In this document: piece by piece, positions 43,501-55,496 of the stretch
How positions within the stretch are numbered: the first letter of the stretch is position 1
Layout of the letters: the number at the start of each line of letters is the position of its first letter
NCBI RefSeq assembly: GCF_003368295.1
Contig: NC_039281.1
Span: 12,016,174-12,080,173, forward strand
Direction of reading: 5' to 3'
DNA from: Carassius auratus
Taxonomy: Eukaryota; Chordata; Actinopteri; Cypriniformes; Cyprinidae
Length of the DNA: 64,000 nucleotides
Translations under genes and position numbers: made by a program
The notes under the pieces: model-generated
What the model was told of the DNA's origin: nothing
Databases searched by the model: none
Seen by the model: the letters and a program-made list of their open reading frames with translations, nothing else

Positions 43501-46500
43501 CTTTACTCAAAGAAAATGAAGTGTAGGATGGAGTTGTGTAAGTATGTGGGTTTGAATTCCAAGTGCGTGTGTGTGTGGTGGGTTGGCCAATGACTCAGGG
43601 TAGGCAAATCGGGGCGTGGGAGTGAGCGTGTGGGTTGGCTTACCAATACAGGAGCGATTGTTGGCAGCCAGCTGGAAACCAGGCTCACACTGGCAGGAGA
43701 ACGAGCCAGGGACATTCACACAGCGATGTTGACAGTAGCGGTACCGGCACTCGTCAATGTCTGAAAAGTATTAAAACATCAAATTAGATGACATATAAAT
43801 TATTCTTATTCTTCATTGGTATGACTTGAACAGACAATGATAAATTATCTTGCCATTTTATGTAATTTAAGGCACACTATACTCATAAACCGGATTCCTC
43901 TCTGGGACTTAACCCTGGGTACGACTTAGTAAATCAGTTATTATAGGTGTGTGTACAAAATTCCTAGGTTTCAAAAGTGTTTAGTGATATTATTTATAGA
44001 TATGTATATTTATATTATGTTTTATATTACGATTATATTCCCATAATAAATTGATATAATTAAGATAATACAACATCATATGAGATAAAAGATCATATTT
44101 AAAGATAATATTATCTTGTCAAGCTGGCAATACCTTTGCAGGTACCAGAGCGAACTTTATTGACTCTTTTTGCCTGCAAACATCAATTAATATTGAAATG
44201 GCAACCAATCCAAACTTTAAAATATTAGTTCACCCAAAATGAAGGTCTGACAACATTTACACCTTTGTGACATCATACCAGTTGTGATGCGTCATGATTT
44301 CACCATATTTGCATGTAAATTAACCAGCTTCAATGCAGAGGTTTACACTGTTTTATATTTTGGTTTGTTTCTCACTTAAATCAGTCGTATGGCTTCGGAT
44401 GACTTTTTTTATGGCATAAAATACATTTTAACCAAATAGTTGCAGGATCTTGCTGACCTCCATAGTATAAGAAAAATGAATGTGGAAGTCAATGGGAACC
44501 ATTGACTGTTTGGTTACTTCTTTTTTTTAGAATATCATCTTTTGTGCTCAACAGAGAAAAGTAACTTGAGAGTGAGCAAGTGATTTTGGGTGAACCACCC
44601 TTTACGCGCACTTCTTTTTCACCAAAAAAGTCTTGGAATGACTTGAATATAAATAGCTAAAAATGACATGAGTATGAATAAAAAATCTTTGTGATTAACT
44701 ATTTTGTAGAAGTGAACTATGTTGTGGGATTACTACAAAATTAGACAAGCTTTTTCATTCCTCACCGATGCATTCTGTGCCCACTTTGCGATACCCATCT
44801 GGACACTGGCAGGTGAAGGAGCCTTCTGTATTCAAACACTGCTGACTGGGCTGGCAGTCGTGACTGTCCTGTTCACACTCATCCACATCTGTTTTAGTGC
44901 GACAGAATCATGGAAATTTATTGTGGACACATCACCAGTTCGGTTATTATCTTTCTTTGTCTTCTCAGTTTCAGCACTGGAGCCGCAATAACCGTGGAAT
45001 GTAGTTTTTGCAGCATTTCCTGGTTCACAGCTTATGAGAAGTGAAGGCTGTGTCTATATAGCGGTCTTGAGTAACGTTATCTCTATTCGTTTCCTCTTGA
45101 CTGTAGAAGACAGCTGGGATGCTTCAGTCTTAGTAAATTCTTCCACCCCCTGCTGACCAGCCCCCTGCCAAGACTTCAGCACAAATCCCACAGTTGCCTC
45201 AGTGCAAAATGATCATTTCCCCTGACCACCTGTTTCTGTCTGAGTCATTTAAGCGCTTACAGTCAAAACTAAAACACTGCATGCAATAATCCCCTCTTTC
45301 ACCATCTTCTTCACTTATACAGCTGATTTGCATTTTCACTTTGATCCGAACACACGACATGACTCGGCGACTTTGTGTAAGGGCATGCTACTGTTTACAA
45401 AGCTGACTCCCACAGACTCGCAGGTCGTCTGACACCTGTTCTGAAAACACATGCTTGTTTTCACACACTCACCCACGCAGCTGTCTCCCTGGGGCTCAAA
45501 ACCTGGCGGGCATGGGTTGAATGGCTCACTGGCCGTGTTCTCCAGGTTGGGGTGGATCTGGTTGGGTGGTTCGGAAGCAGGGATGACCGAGGCAGAGCGA
45601 GGAAGGCACAGGTACCCACCATAGTGGTTGAAGCACTTCATCTCTCCCTTACAGGCCTCTGGGATTGTCTCACATTCATTTATATCTGCAAACATGCATT
45701 CGAAGCAGAATACACAGGTGTTTGTGAGTAAAACGTACACAATATGATAACAGTTAAGAGTTGCATTTATAAAAAGTGAAGTGACATTCAGCCAAGTATG
45801 GTGACCCATACTCAGAATTTGTGCTCGCATTTAACCCATCCGAAGTGCACACACACAGAGCAGTGAACACACACACACACTGTGAACACACACCCGGAGC
45901 AGTGGGCAGCCATTTATGCTGCGGCACACGGGGAGCAGTTGGGGGTTCAATGCCTTGCTCAAGGGCACCTAAGTCGTGGTATTAAAGGTGGAGAGAGAAC
46001 TGTACATGCACTGTATTTATAACACTTCTAAAGACATACATATATTATAAACTAACATTTCAACAGTTAAATGTATATAGTTACATTTATAAGCTTCCAG
46101 TATGTCAAATTATATTAATTAAAATATTTAATAATATACATTACCATTGTTCTAATATACTAGTCTCTTAAGCTCACAAAGGCTGCATTCATTTAATAAA
46201 AAATACAGAAATTTTTGAAATATTACAATTAAAATAATTATATTTTAATATATTTTAATACCAATTAAAGCTGACATTTCAGCCGTCATTGTCACGTGAT
46301 GCTTAAGAAATCTTTCTTATATGCTAATTTGGTGCTTAATAAAACATTTCTTATTACTATTAATGTTGAAAACAGTTGTGCTGCTTAATATTTTTGTGGA
46401 AGCTGTGATAAAAAATAAAAAAATCCTTAGGATTTCTTAATGAACAAAGTTCGAAAGAACAGCACTTATTTGGAATAGGAATGTTTTTCATTCGGATCCT

Positions 46501-47058
46501 TTGAATTGGATGTTTTAAGTGTTTTGAGGGGACATGATTTACCTTTGCAGTGTTGAGTCTGTGGATCCCAGTGATACCCATCTGTACATTCCTACAGATA
46601 AAACACATGGGTAGCACTTTATTTTACAGTCATGTTCTTCATGTACATACTATGTACTTATTATAGTAATTACAATAACTATGTAATAGCAAACCTAACC
46701 CTACCCCATGTAGTTACCTTGTGTTACCAGAACTTTCTTAGATAAATACACCGTAAGTACACTATAAGTACATGTTAGTACACGTACTGTAAAATAAAGT
46801 GCAACCAACACATGAATTAGTGCATAGTTACACACTTTTAATTGCATAGTTACACATAGTATGTGTGTAAATAAAACATAAAGATATAATGATGTAACAT
46901 ACATGTATTTAAGGAGAGAAAAGGGAGGGAGAGAGACAGAGAGAGGTTTCGTTGCTCCTTACCGTGTAGGTGTCAGTTTCTGTGGGTGGCTGTGAAATAG
47001 CGTGGTGGAGAAACACAGAGATGCATGTAGAAAAGACCAAAACACACCCGGGCCGCAT
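40563..47058 (-). CDS. efemp2: Fibulin-4 (EGF-containing fibulin-like extracellular matrix protein 2), complete
   Basis: Encodes the secreted matrix glycoprotein fibulin-4, needed for elastic fibre assembly and lysyl-oxidase delivery. Ten coding exons join in phase: 47058-46963, 46591-46543, 45685-45473, 44888-44766, 43760-43644, 42464-42345, 42238-42119, 42024-41901, 41272-41077 and 40724-40563; 439 residues (human 443). Residues 1 to about 24 are a signal peptide (MRPGCVLVFSTCISVFLHHA). A first, interrupted calcium-binding EGF module (DINECETIPEACKGEMKCFN) carries a Pro-rich insert. Five cbEGF modules, one per phase-matched exon and each opening D-[VI]-[DN]-E-C, follow at about 120-321. The C-terminal fibulin domain ends SVLRLTIYVGPHAF. 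N-glycosylation sequons known in human fibulin-4 are kept (ANNRSC, INNIS). The efemp2 versus efemp1 call rests on the N-terminal TDTYTECTDGYHWDPQTQHC and on linkage to fibp. Fish ohnolog a/b status is undetermined. Confidence 0.96.
40808..40872. repeat. Repeat fragment in efemp2 last intron
   Basis: ACACTACCCATTAAAAGTTTG followed by GGGTCTG and GTGCTTACCAAGCC is the terminal segment of the family described at 7557; only about 65 bp remain. Confidence 0.65.
42935..43175. repeat. Dispersed repeat copy in efemp2 intron
   Basis: Second copy of the repeat at 18180-18400, in the same orientation on the plus strand, with the ordered blocks TTGTTTCTTACAAATGC, TTTTTATCAGCTGTTTGCAC, CATTCTGACGGCACCC and GAGCAAGTGATGTAATGCTG. 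Confidence 0.8.
44220..44605. repeat. Interspersed repeat copy in efemp2 intron
   Basis: Flanked by ATTAGTTCACCCAAAATGAA (left) and GATTTTGGGTGAACCACCC (right), which are imperfect inverted termini of the family also present at 4.6, 10.9 and 62.3 kb. Inside are TTTGTGCTCAACAGAGAAAAG and GGAAGTCAATGGGAACCA-type segments. It is about 385 bp with no coding capacity. Confidence 0.7.
45775..45990. repeat. Interspersed repeat copy in efemp2 intron
   Basis: Contains CAAGTATGGTGACCCATACTC, read as its core TATGGTGACCCATACTC, then a CACACA-rich stretch, GGGGAGCAGTTGGGGGTTC and CTTGCTCAAGGGCACCTAAG. These blocks belong to a repeat common in cyprinids, whose class I cannot state with confidence. It begins about 85 bp upstream of efemp2 exon 3. 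Confidence 0.65.
46165..46475. repeat. Interspersed repeat copy in efemp2 intron 2
   Basis: Copy of the family described at 7557, with CTCACAAAGGCTGCATTCAT, TTATTACTATTAATGTTGAA, AACAGTTGTGCTGCTTAATA and GTTCGAAAGAACAGCACTTA in order. Confidence 0.8.
46610..46806. mobile_element. MITE with 21-bp terminal inverted repeats in efemp2 intron 1
   Basis: The left end GGTAGCACTTTATTTTACAG matches the reverse complement of the right end (GGTTGCACTTTATTTTACAG) with one mismatch. The 197-bp element carries an AACCCTACCCC-type interior and no ORF. Its left edge is only 18 bp from the acceptor of efemp2 exon 2, so the intron's branch-site region lies inside the element. Confidence 0.85.
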
Positions 47059-48649
47059 CCTCACACACACCTTCAACACACTCTGATGAGCACAGGTACA
47101 AAAACACCTCCAAGAGTGTCGACTAAAGAGGAGGGATCAGACACAGACATGCACTTTCACACACACACATACACACACACTGGTAGAGTCTCTGGTGTGG
47201 TTTAGATGATGCTGCGATGAAGTTGCACTGAGGAATCTGTGGATAAAAAAACAAATAGTTTGATTAAACTTTTAGATTTACACATCCCTGTTTGAACCCA
47301 TATAAGTGATCCCAGTGTATTAGTCATAACTGCAACTCAAAACAGATGTCTGTGGTTTATTTTTGCTTTATTAGTATCAGTCTCTATGTTGCGTCAGGGC
47401 CTCGCATTTATTAGCAATGTTGCACACAACCGATGAAATTGCTTGATTACCAGACTCCCCCTAGTGGTTGTATTTACATTGCAACAAAATCAAAAAGATT
47501 TACACTTAAACTTACCTAAAAATACCAGTTAGCCTTGAATGGTAATGAAAAAAAAAACATGATATTTTAATTAAAGTAAATACTCATTATTTTATGATAC
47601 TTTTACGCATTGTGTGAAAAAAATAGAAAAGAGTTCTAAATAGGCTCTTTAACTGTGTGCAAAAGTATTACCAGTGACTGTAACAGACGGTTAATTTCTT
47701 GAACTTTGATTCATGTACCATGATAACAATTTAGTTGTCTAATAAAAGCATTTGCAAAATCCATAAATGATATTTACACAGTACACTAAGGTACTTCAGA
47801 GTACCAATAACAATGGTATATTTGCTGAAAGTAAAATAAATGGTAACATAACACTTCACAGAAGGGTTCAATTTGTTGACATTTATTTAATGTCTTTTAC
47901 AGAATTTATTTATCAAGAGTTAATGTTAAATTATAAATGTTTGTTCATTTTGTGTTCATAGTACATTGATTAATGTTCATTTAAACCAAGTGAAATTATG
48001 AAAAATTCTCTCTCTGATGTATAATACTTTTTTTGTTAGTTTGAATAAGCAATTTCTTTATTTCAAACACCCTCAAAACAACTATTGACTGTATTAACTA
48101 TAATTATTACATTTTTGAAAAACATTTCTGGCTTTGAGGGGAGTAAATAGTTTGCTTTTTTATCACACAGACCTATTAAATGCAGTACTATTTTCCTGGC
48201 CTTCTTTTCTGTAAATGCACACATAAATTGACCTTTTCTTAGAGTGTGCACACAAACAGTGTATTCAGGCGTAGTTTGGAAACACAAAAGCTGCTCCAAC
48301 ATGACACGAGCCCAACAGTAGCTCTTTTTTGAAAATGCAGAGTTCAGAGAGTCCAGTCCAAAAGTATTGTCATGTTGACTCAGTGCAACAAACAGCAAAC
48401 CGCAGGGTGACGTGCAAATCTCCACATACTACCTCAGCTGCGTCAGCCTCCAGATAGAATTGTTATGCTTTTCCTCCCAAATTACATGAAATCATTCAAG
48501 CCTCTTACAGTAGCCACCGAACAGGAAACACTTGTGACTTCACACGCAGACACACTGAAACGCTGCAACAAAACAAACATGCTCGCAAATCTCTCATATG
48601 TGTGATTTACCCGCTCCTTACTGACTGACCTACTACATGCTACTTATGG

Positions 48650-48657
48650 TTTATATA
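48650..48657 (-). promoter_or_regulatory. Candidate efemp2 TATA box
   Basis: TATATAAA on the minus strand within GCTATATAAACC, facing efemp2. A non-coding first exon would have to splice into the exon that carries the start codon. No transcript evidence is visible, so this is a suggestion only. Confidence 0.3.
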
Positions 48658-49944
48658 GCAACCCGCAAAATCTCAAAGCAGGCTGTCCCTGTGGTGTTGC
48701 ATCGGACTGGGAAAAACCTGAAATCAACCATCATAAACAAACTTGAGGCCAGCAAGAGCATGGTCAAGTCGCTTGGCCGGAGTGTGGGCAGTGTGGAGGT
48801 GTGGGTAATATCATGATGTCTGAGTGGCACTTGACCTTCTGGAATGCCAGCGGATAGGATGTGGCCAGCGCTCTGAATAACGGTCAGCCGGACACTCGCT
48901 GTGTTTCCCACAGTATCACATTCCCGGGAAAACCCCCCTTAAGGTTCACCGGAAAGGTTAAATGTGGTTACCCAGAATGCCCTTGTATAAGTCGTACATT
49001 CTGTTGAACTATTATTTGATTCATTCAATAATTTTCTTTAGTAGATGTGGCATTGAATGGCTACCTATGAAATGAATAATTATGGGGCACTTCATGTCTG
49101 TTTGCTTAACATTTGGTTGTCTGCTAGTCCGGTGACTTTTGTAAAGTCTGCAGTGATTATATGACCACCAATAACACAAGTAATAAAGACTGGACTGGGC
49201 AGACCACACACACACACGTGTCAAGACAAACGCTCTCCTCCTTATAAACACACTCACACTGTTCCAGTGTCATGTCTACGGTTAATTCTGTGTGCTCAGC
49301 CGGGCATTACATTTGAAATCTGACATGGTGGCCAAAGCACTCAGGCAAGGGCTCCAGGTTTAAACCTTGCTGGTCAGTGCACTTTTCATTTTATGAATAC
49401 GACCTCCTCTCCTCCCACCTGTGCAAACCTAAGTGGGGTTTTTATGTCGGGACCCTCATGGCTGTACTGTTAACTGTTATTCTGCATAATCATTTTTTTA
49501 GACACCTTAATTCTACCTCATACCTAAAGTTAAACAGCTAACTAACTAGATAAATAAGAAGTTAATAAGAAGAAAATGAAAAGTTTATTGAGGCAACAGT
49601 CATAGTTAATCGTGAAAATTGATGCCCAAGCTAAAGTTTTTTCTTAGAAAAGCTCTCTTTTTTAACTAAATGGTCTCAAGATAATTTCACGGGGATGTAC
49701 AAAGTTAGTTCTCCTCAAGTTTACACAAGTGTCCATAAATGTAGTTTATCACATTAACTGTATCATTTTGTATTATTAAAACAGCTGTTATGGAAAATTT
49801 CGAGTGACTCAGTATTTTGTATATTGCTACAGTATTATAAACTGAAAATGGTCTTGAAAGATTGTTTTAAAGCAACTAAAACATTTGGGGTTTGACAAAT
49901 GGATGGCTTAGTATGCACCGAGGTTCCATTTACATGAACAATTA

Positions 49945-50340
49945 AGAAACAATTTTTATTACAGTTAAGAATAACTGTTTTCTATTTTATGTAATTTAAA
50001 TGTATTTTATTCCTGTGATGCAAAGCTGAATTTTCAGCATCATTTCTCTAGTCTCCAGTGTCACATGATCCTTTAGAAATCATTCTAATATACTGATTTG
50101 CTGCATTTCTTATTATTATCAAAATAATTATCAGTTATTATAAAAATTCTCATTATTATCTACTTAATATGTTTGTGGAAAGCATGATAACCTTCTTTCA
50201 GGATTCTTTGATAAATATAAAGTTCAAAATGAACATCATTTGTTTGAAATTTTACAACAAATGTCCTTACTGTCACTTTTGATCACTTTAATGCATTCTT
50301 GCTGAATAGAAATATACATTTTTGAATGATACTGCATATA
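49945..50340. repeat. Nearly full-length interspersed repeat copy
   Basis: One of the best copies of the family described at 7557: AATAACTGTTTTCTATTTTA, CCTGTGATGCAAAGCTGAAT, TTTTCAGCATCATTTCTCTAG, GTGTCACATGATCCTTTAGA, GGATTCTTTGATAAATATAA and GCATTCTTGCTGAATAGAAA are all present and in order. Confidence 0.85.
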
Positions 50341-52767
50341 TTATAATAGTTCTAAACAATATCTTTTATGGCCATCAGTGTTGCTCATTACTTCCACGTT
50401 GCTTACTTTAGCAGCCCTGAGAAGACAAAATTAATATTTCCAAATACCAAAAATAGAGAACAAAAATAGAGAACTAACGTGGCTACAACAGAAGGCCCCA
50501 GTCTGATTTACTCGACTCTGTCACACTCTCCGCTTTTAAATGAATGCCCAAGTCAGCATCCAGCCATATAAAATAAAACATCTAACATAAGCAATTAGCA
50601 GAACACATAAACAAATGTGATGTCACAACAGTGTTCTGTAAAAATACAGTAAAGCAGTGTTCCCTGTTCTCATGTCACATAAACATTTTATTGAGCCGTC
50701 ATTCTTATAACAACACCTGTGCTTCCAAAGGAGGCCAGAATGATTTTGGCATAAACACAAGCGTTACCACAAATTCCCCGACCTTTGTGTGTCCTCAGAA
50801 ACCTTTGAGAGTCTGTGCGTAATGCTTCCATTCTGTTGTCTTTCACATCTAATCAGCTCTTATAAACAGATGGGAGTTTGTATGAATCAGCTTTTTGTCT
50901 TTAAAAATAGAAACATTATGTCAACAAAGTCACCCATTTTACGCTCGCAGGCTCAAATAACAACGTACAGTCAATGATGACATTAGTCTGGTTGTGAAAG
51001 AGGTTGGAAAAGAGATTGGAAAGTTTTGCAATACTTGTGGAGATTTGTAAAACCATCATGATGGTTGAGTAATAATTTTTAAACACACACAACAACATTA
51101 AATGTGTAAGCATGGAAAGTTGGCAGATATAAGATAATACAATATTCACCGGTATTTATGGTAGGAGATGTGGAATCTGCTGAATAATGTGATGGATTGT
51201 TCTCTCTCTCTAGTGTAGTGTCTGTAGTCGTGGATGTTTGGAAGAGAGCCGAAGAGTGAGTGTGACGTGTGCAGCCCTTCAAACAGCCTGGAGCAAACCG
51301 GCCAGTTGAAATTTTCCTTAGTCTGCCCTTTATTGCTTTATCTCCTTCTGCCCAACTGTCTATGCCATAACTTCAAATCAGCCTGACATTTCTGCTTTAG
51401 TAAGATGAGCAGACGGCCCAAAGACCCCATGCAAACAACAGCTAATGGAGTACAATGACAAAATATTACAGTGCAATATTAGATTTTCTTTCGCAAACGT
51501 GCTGTACTCACAGGCCGGGCTTTCGTCTTGCTGTGTTCTTGAATGCAGTGGTTTTTCTTCTTTTCTTCCGGTGGATCCCTCTCTAGTTTGTTTCAGTGCA
51601 GTGGTGGCACGTCTTCTCTTCTATCCTCACTCCTCTGCCTGATAGAGTGAGTGTGGAGACAGACAGCTGGACTGTGAATGTATGCAAGGGAGGGAAAGAC
51701 GGAAGAGAGAGGGACAGCCCATTCCGACCCCCATACAGCCCCCCTGCACGGCCATCCTCCGCCCCCAGACCCCTCCTCGTCTGACCCCCCAGGATGAAAA
51801 TTCCTGGTCTGCGGCCATAATTCCCAAATTCCAAATGGGTCCAGCTCAACGACAGAAAACAGCATACAGATTCACACACACGCAGCCAACCCCCCTTCAT
51901 GCACACATATGAGCCAGCCTCCACGCACACACACACACGCATATACGTGCAGAGACCCCACCTGGTTTCATTTAAACTCGCCCTCCACAGCCTGCAACTT
52001 TCTTCCTCTTTTTTTTCCATTCCACCTCAAGTCACCCTTCATCTCTCCCATCTTTTTGGTCTCTTGCTCTCTCTATTCCTTTCATTCGGCTGGATATTTA
52101 TAGCTTGGGAGAAGTTGGTGGAATGTTGACAAAAACTAGAGAGCTAACTAGAAAGAGAAGAGAGAGAAAGAGAGAGAGGCGAAGATAGAGTGAAAGAAGG
52201 GAGGATAGGAATCACGTCTGCTTAGAAAAGTTGTTCACTTTTTTTGCCGTGTCTAAATATTGAAACTGGAGGTACACGCAGGCTGATATTACTAGAAATG
52301 AAAGGCAATGGAAAGACTCATATTCTTACTGCTGGTATACCTTTACTTCAAACAATAGAGCATGAAATAAGAATTGGAGCTTTGGTCTGTCTATGCTGAA
52401 GTACTTGTCAATGTTAACAAAATTCACTTTTAACAGAAATACATATTTGAAATCATTCTTCTATGGCATTGTTGCAAAACCCCGATTTTGGAACATTTAT
52501 TTGCAAGAGTGTAATACTGAATTCGGAATTGCAAATTTTTGGTCTGTACTGTATGTTTTTGTATAGTTGAGACTTTAGATGCATGTTATTAAAGAAATTG
52601 TTATTCAATGTATCCAATTCACTTGTGTGAAGTCACAAATTCAGTTGCACATTCCTTTTGTTAGAGTGATCACATTAAAGCTTCATCGAATTATAAAAGA
52701 AATAAATATTGTTTTTCTCTACAAATGACAAAAGTGGCAAACAAATCAGTTTGCCATTACTCTTATA

Positions 52768-53005
52768 CACTCTTAAAAATACAGGTGCTACACGATGCCA
52801 TAGAAGAACCTTTTTTTCTAAATGGTTCCATTAAGAACCTTTAACATCTGAAGAACCTTCCTTTTTCACAAAAGGTTCTTTGTGGCGAAAGAGATGGTTC
52901 TTTAAAGAACCTTCCAACTAAAAATGGTTCTTTAAGGAACCAAAAGTGGTTCTTCTATGGCATCACTGTGAAGAACCTTTTAAAGCACCTTTATTTTTAA
53001 GAATG
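52768..53005. mobile_element. Complete MITE with TA target duplication
   Basis: Termini CACTCTTAAAAATACAGGTGC and the reverse complement of GCACCTTTATTTTTAAGAATG pair with two mismatches, and TA dinucleotides flank both ends (52766-52767 and 53006-53007). The 238-bp interior is itself largely self-complementary (repeated AAAGAACCTT/AAGGTTCTTT). TA duplication suggests mobilisation by a Tc1/mariner-type transposase; no ORF is present. Confidence 0.9.
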
Positions 53006-53449
53006 TACCAGAACACCTCTAGAGTAATGTGGTAGGCCTGACAGCTGTCATTACATACTATTATTGCAAAAACACACACGTACACTGTGCCACCAAGGCC
53101 TGACAAATTGTGGCCCCCTACTGCTTTCCCATCCTCAATAGGCCCACACACAGACCTCACACCCATAGTGCACCCACTTACCCAAATCAAGCCAGAGGGG
53201 TCAGGAGTAAATGGACCATAAAGACTCACATGTATGCCACAACATCCTTTGGACTGTTACATGTTATTTACCATAAAGACCCCCAAATTATGTCAGTCAA
53301 AACAAGTATGATCAGTCCATAATCTTGTTCTAAACCTCCATCATTACCAAGTATGTTTTTCTTTTTAGTGGTTTTGCTGAAAGGGAAACTCCACAAAGCA
53401 GAGTTAATGAAAACACAATGCAAACTGTGTCTGTGGAAATCATGCTGTG

Positions 53450-53455
53450 TTTATT
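53450..53455 (-). other. fibp polyadenylation signal
   Basis: AATAAA on the minus strand about 230 bp beyond the fibp stop codon. Confidence 0.6.
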
Positions 53456-53685
53456 TACAAGTCATACACTTCTGGAGACCAAAGGGTGAAAGATGAAGCA
53501 CGGATAGAAGGAGAGGCAGGTGAAGAGATGGACAGCTGGTGGGAGGGACATATTTGGGAAAGGATTAAAGAAAATACATGATAAACAGGTAAAAATTAAA
53601 CATCAGGCCAAATATTCATCAGATGCACGACTGCATGGAAATGAGTTATGAAGGGGAGAGAAAAAGTGTAAATGGAGATTCTTCT

Positions 53686-55411
53686 TCAGTCGTGGTACAT
53701 TCTAAGGATGCAACTTTTGATAACTCCCATGTACCTGGTCCAGACAGTATGGTGCCTGAGAAAAAAAGAGGGAGACAGATTTAAAAATGTGTCACAAAAT
53801 ATTATTTTATTCAGCTTTGACTTAGTGCACATGCGTTTGGTGTGTCCTTTGATATTGATGTGAAACTCTTTATATACACTACCATTGAAAAGTTTGGGGG
53901 CAGCAAGATATTTTTATTTCTTTTTGGAAGAAATACTTTTATTCAGCAAGGATGCATTAAACTGACAGTAAAGTCTTCAACAAATAAATGAATGCTATTC
54001 TTTTGAACTTTCTAATAATCACCCTGAAAACCCAGAACTTTTTTTTTTATCTTGGTTTACTCAAAAATATTATGCAACACAACTGTTTTCAACACTGATA
54101 ACTAATAATAATAAGAAGAAATGTTTATTAAGCACCAAATCAACATTTTAAAATGATTATGTGATAATGAAGACAGGAGTAATGATGCTGAAATTTCAGC
54201 ATTTTTACACTTAAAACTGTAGTTTGGGATAAACACATATTTTCCAAATGATTCGGAGTGCTATGGTTTTGTTATTTATTAAACAGAAAACCACATTCCC
54301 CAGTGGTCAAACCACATAAATGACTGGACCGGAAACAAAGGTGACTACAAATAGAGCAATGTGCATATGATGCAGTGACCCCCACTGGTTGCAAAGAGAA
54401 TTTCCCTGAACAAAGACCTCCATATGCATCAATAGTTTAAAATAAATCACCTTGCACACTGTGCAACGAATATAGTGAGACTTACTTGAAGGTGTCAAGG
54501 ATATGTGCCGAGTTAGTATAATGAGTAAGGTAGAGGTTCACGTCTATTGATGTCAATTTGTCTGATCGACAAGGTTCAATAAACTGTGAAGAGAACAAGG
54601 AATTAATGTTTCGTGAAAACTCCAGCACTTCAGCTCTGTTAGTGGTTTTATCAAATTTAAAAAGTACCTTTTCGACAAGGTCAATGAAGAAATCACGAAC
54701 ATCTTTTGCGTTGATTAATTTGGCAGCGATATTTACAAGGCCCCTTGAAAGATTCTACAACAGGAGATATTTTGAAATCAAGAATTATGTAGAAAAACAT
54801 TTATTTCACAAGTAGATAAATCCTCTTACCTTAAAATTGGCTTCCATCTCATTAAAGACATTGGTTTTACCCCGCAGAGCAGTGCACACTAAACTGAGTG
54901 GATAAGAGGTTTCATTATTCAGATGGCTGAGACAGAGGGAGTAACCAACAACATTTGGACATTTTCAACAGACCCATATCTCTCCTCTCCCTGTCCAAAT
55001 CCCTCACTCACACACACCTTTTGTGTTGATCTAAGAGATCCTTATCTGTGATTAGAATTTTGAGGTCTTTGAGGTCTTGTAGGAACTCTTTATCCAAATC
55101 TACATCCATGTCCTCCATCATGTTATCTAAGAGAGTACAAACAGAGACATAAAAGGAGATATTTTCATCTGTCTCAATTTTTCTAAACTACACAATTAGT
55201 CAGACTGACAGTGTCCATTAAAAACCTCGGACTAGATGCTCAAGAACATGCAGATGTCAAATGAATTCAGAACATTAGGACATTAATGAATCACTCTGTA
55301 GGAGTTGATTTTACAACAATGCCCAGTTGACTGTATGTTCTTACTTAATATTTGGCTCCTTGACAAATAAATTTATATATCATTATTAAAGGTTTATATT
55401 TATTTATATAC

Positions 55412-55496
<85 letters not shown>

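Larger units (their letters stand above)
47059..53449. other. efemp2-fibp intergenic region, including efemp2 5' flank
   Basis: No coding exon recognised. A minus-strand TATATAAA (48657-48650) about 1.6 kb upstream of the efemp2 ATG is a candidate promoter element. Upstream of it on that strand, CATTCC (TEAD-like) and GTGGGAAACAC (RBPJ-like) lie at about 48840-48915. Repeats occur at about 49.95-50.34 kb and 52768-53005. The segment 51.6-52.2 kb is pyrimidine/purine-skewed and CA-rich and holds only low-complexity open frames. I see nothing in 47.3-48.4 and 50.4-51.5 kb. Confidence 0.45.

Noticed and set aside
48063..48425. 120-codon open frame on the minus strand
   Set aside because: No recognisable domain, no promoter or splice context, and composition like chance frames in AT-rich DNA.
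48651..48911. 86-codon minus-strand open frame next to the candidate efemp2 TATA box
   Set aside because: It overlaps GC-richer, possibly regulatory DNA, lies upstream of the TATA box, and matches no family I know.
49320..49400. tRNA-like stretch with a GGTTTAAACC B-box-like word
   Set aside because: No convincing A box, and I could not fold a cloverleaf; at most a decayed SINE fragment.
51583..52020. 145-codon minus-strand open frame rich in Gly, Arg and Cys
   Set aside because: The frame lies in CA- and CT-skewed low-complexity DNA with several overlapping frames on both strands, and has no family resemblance.
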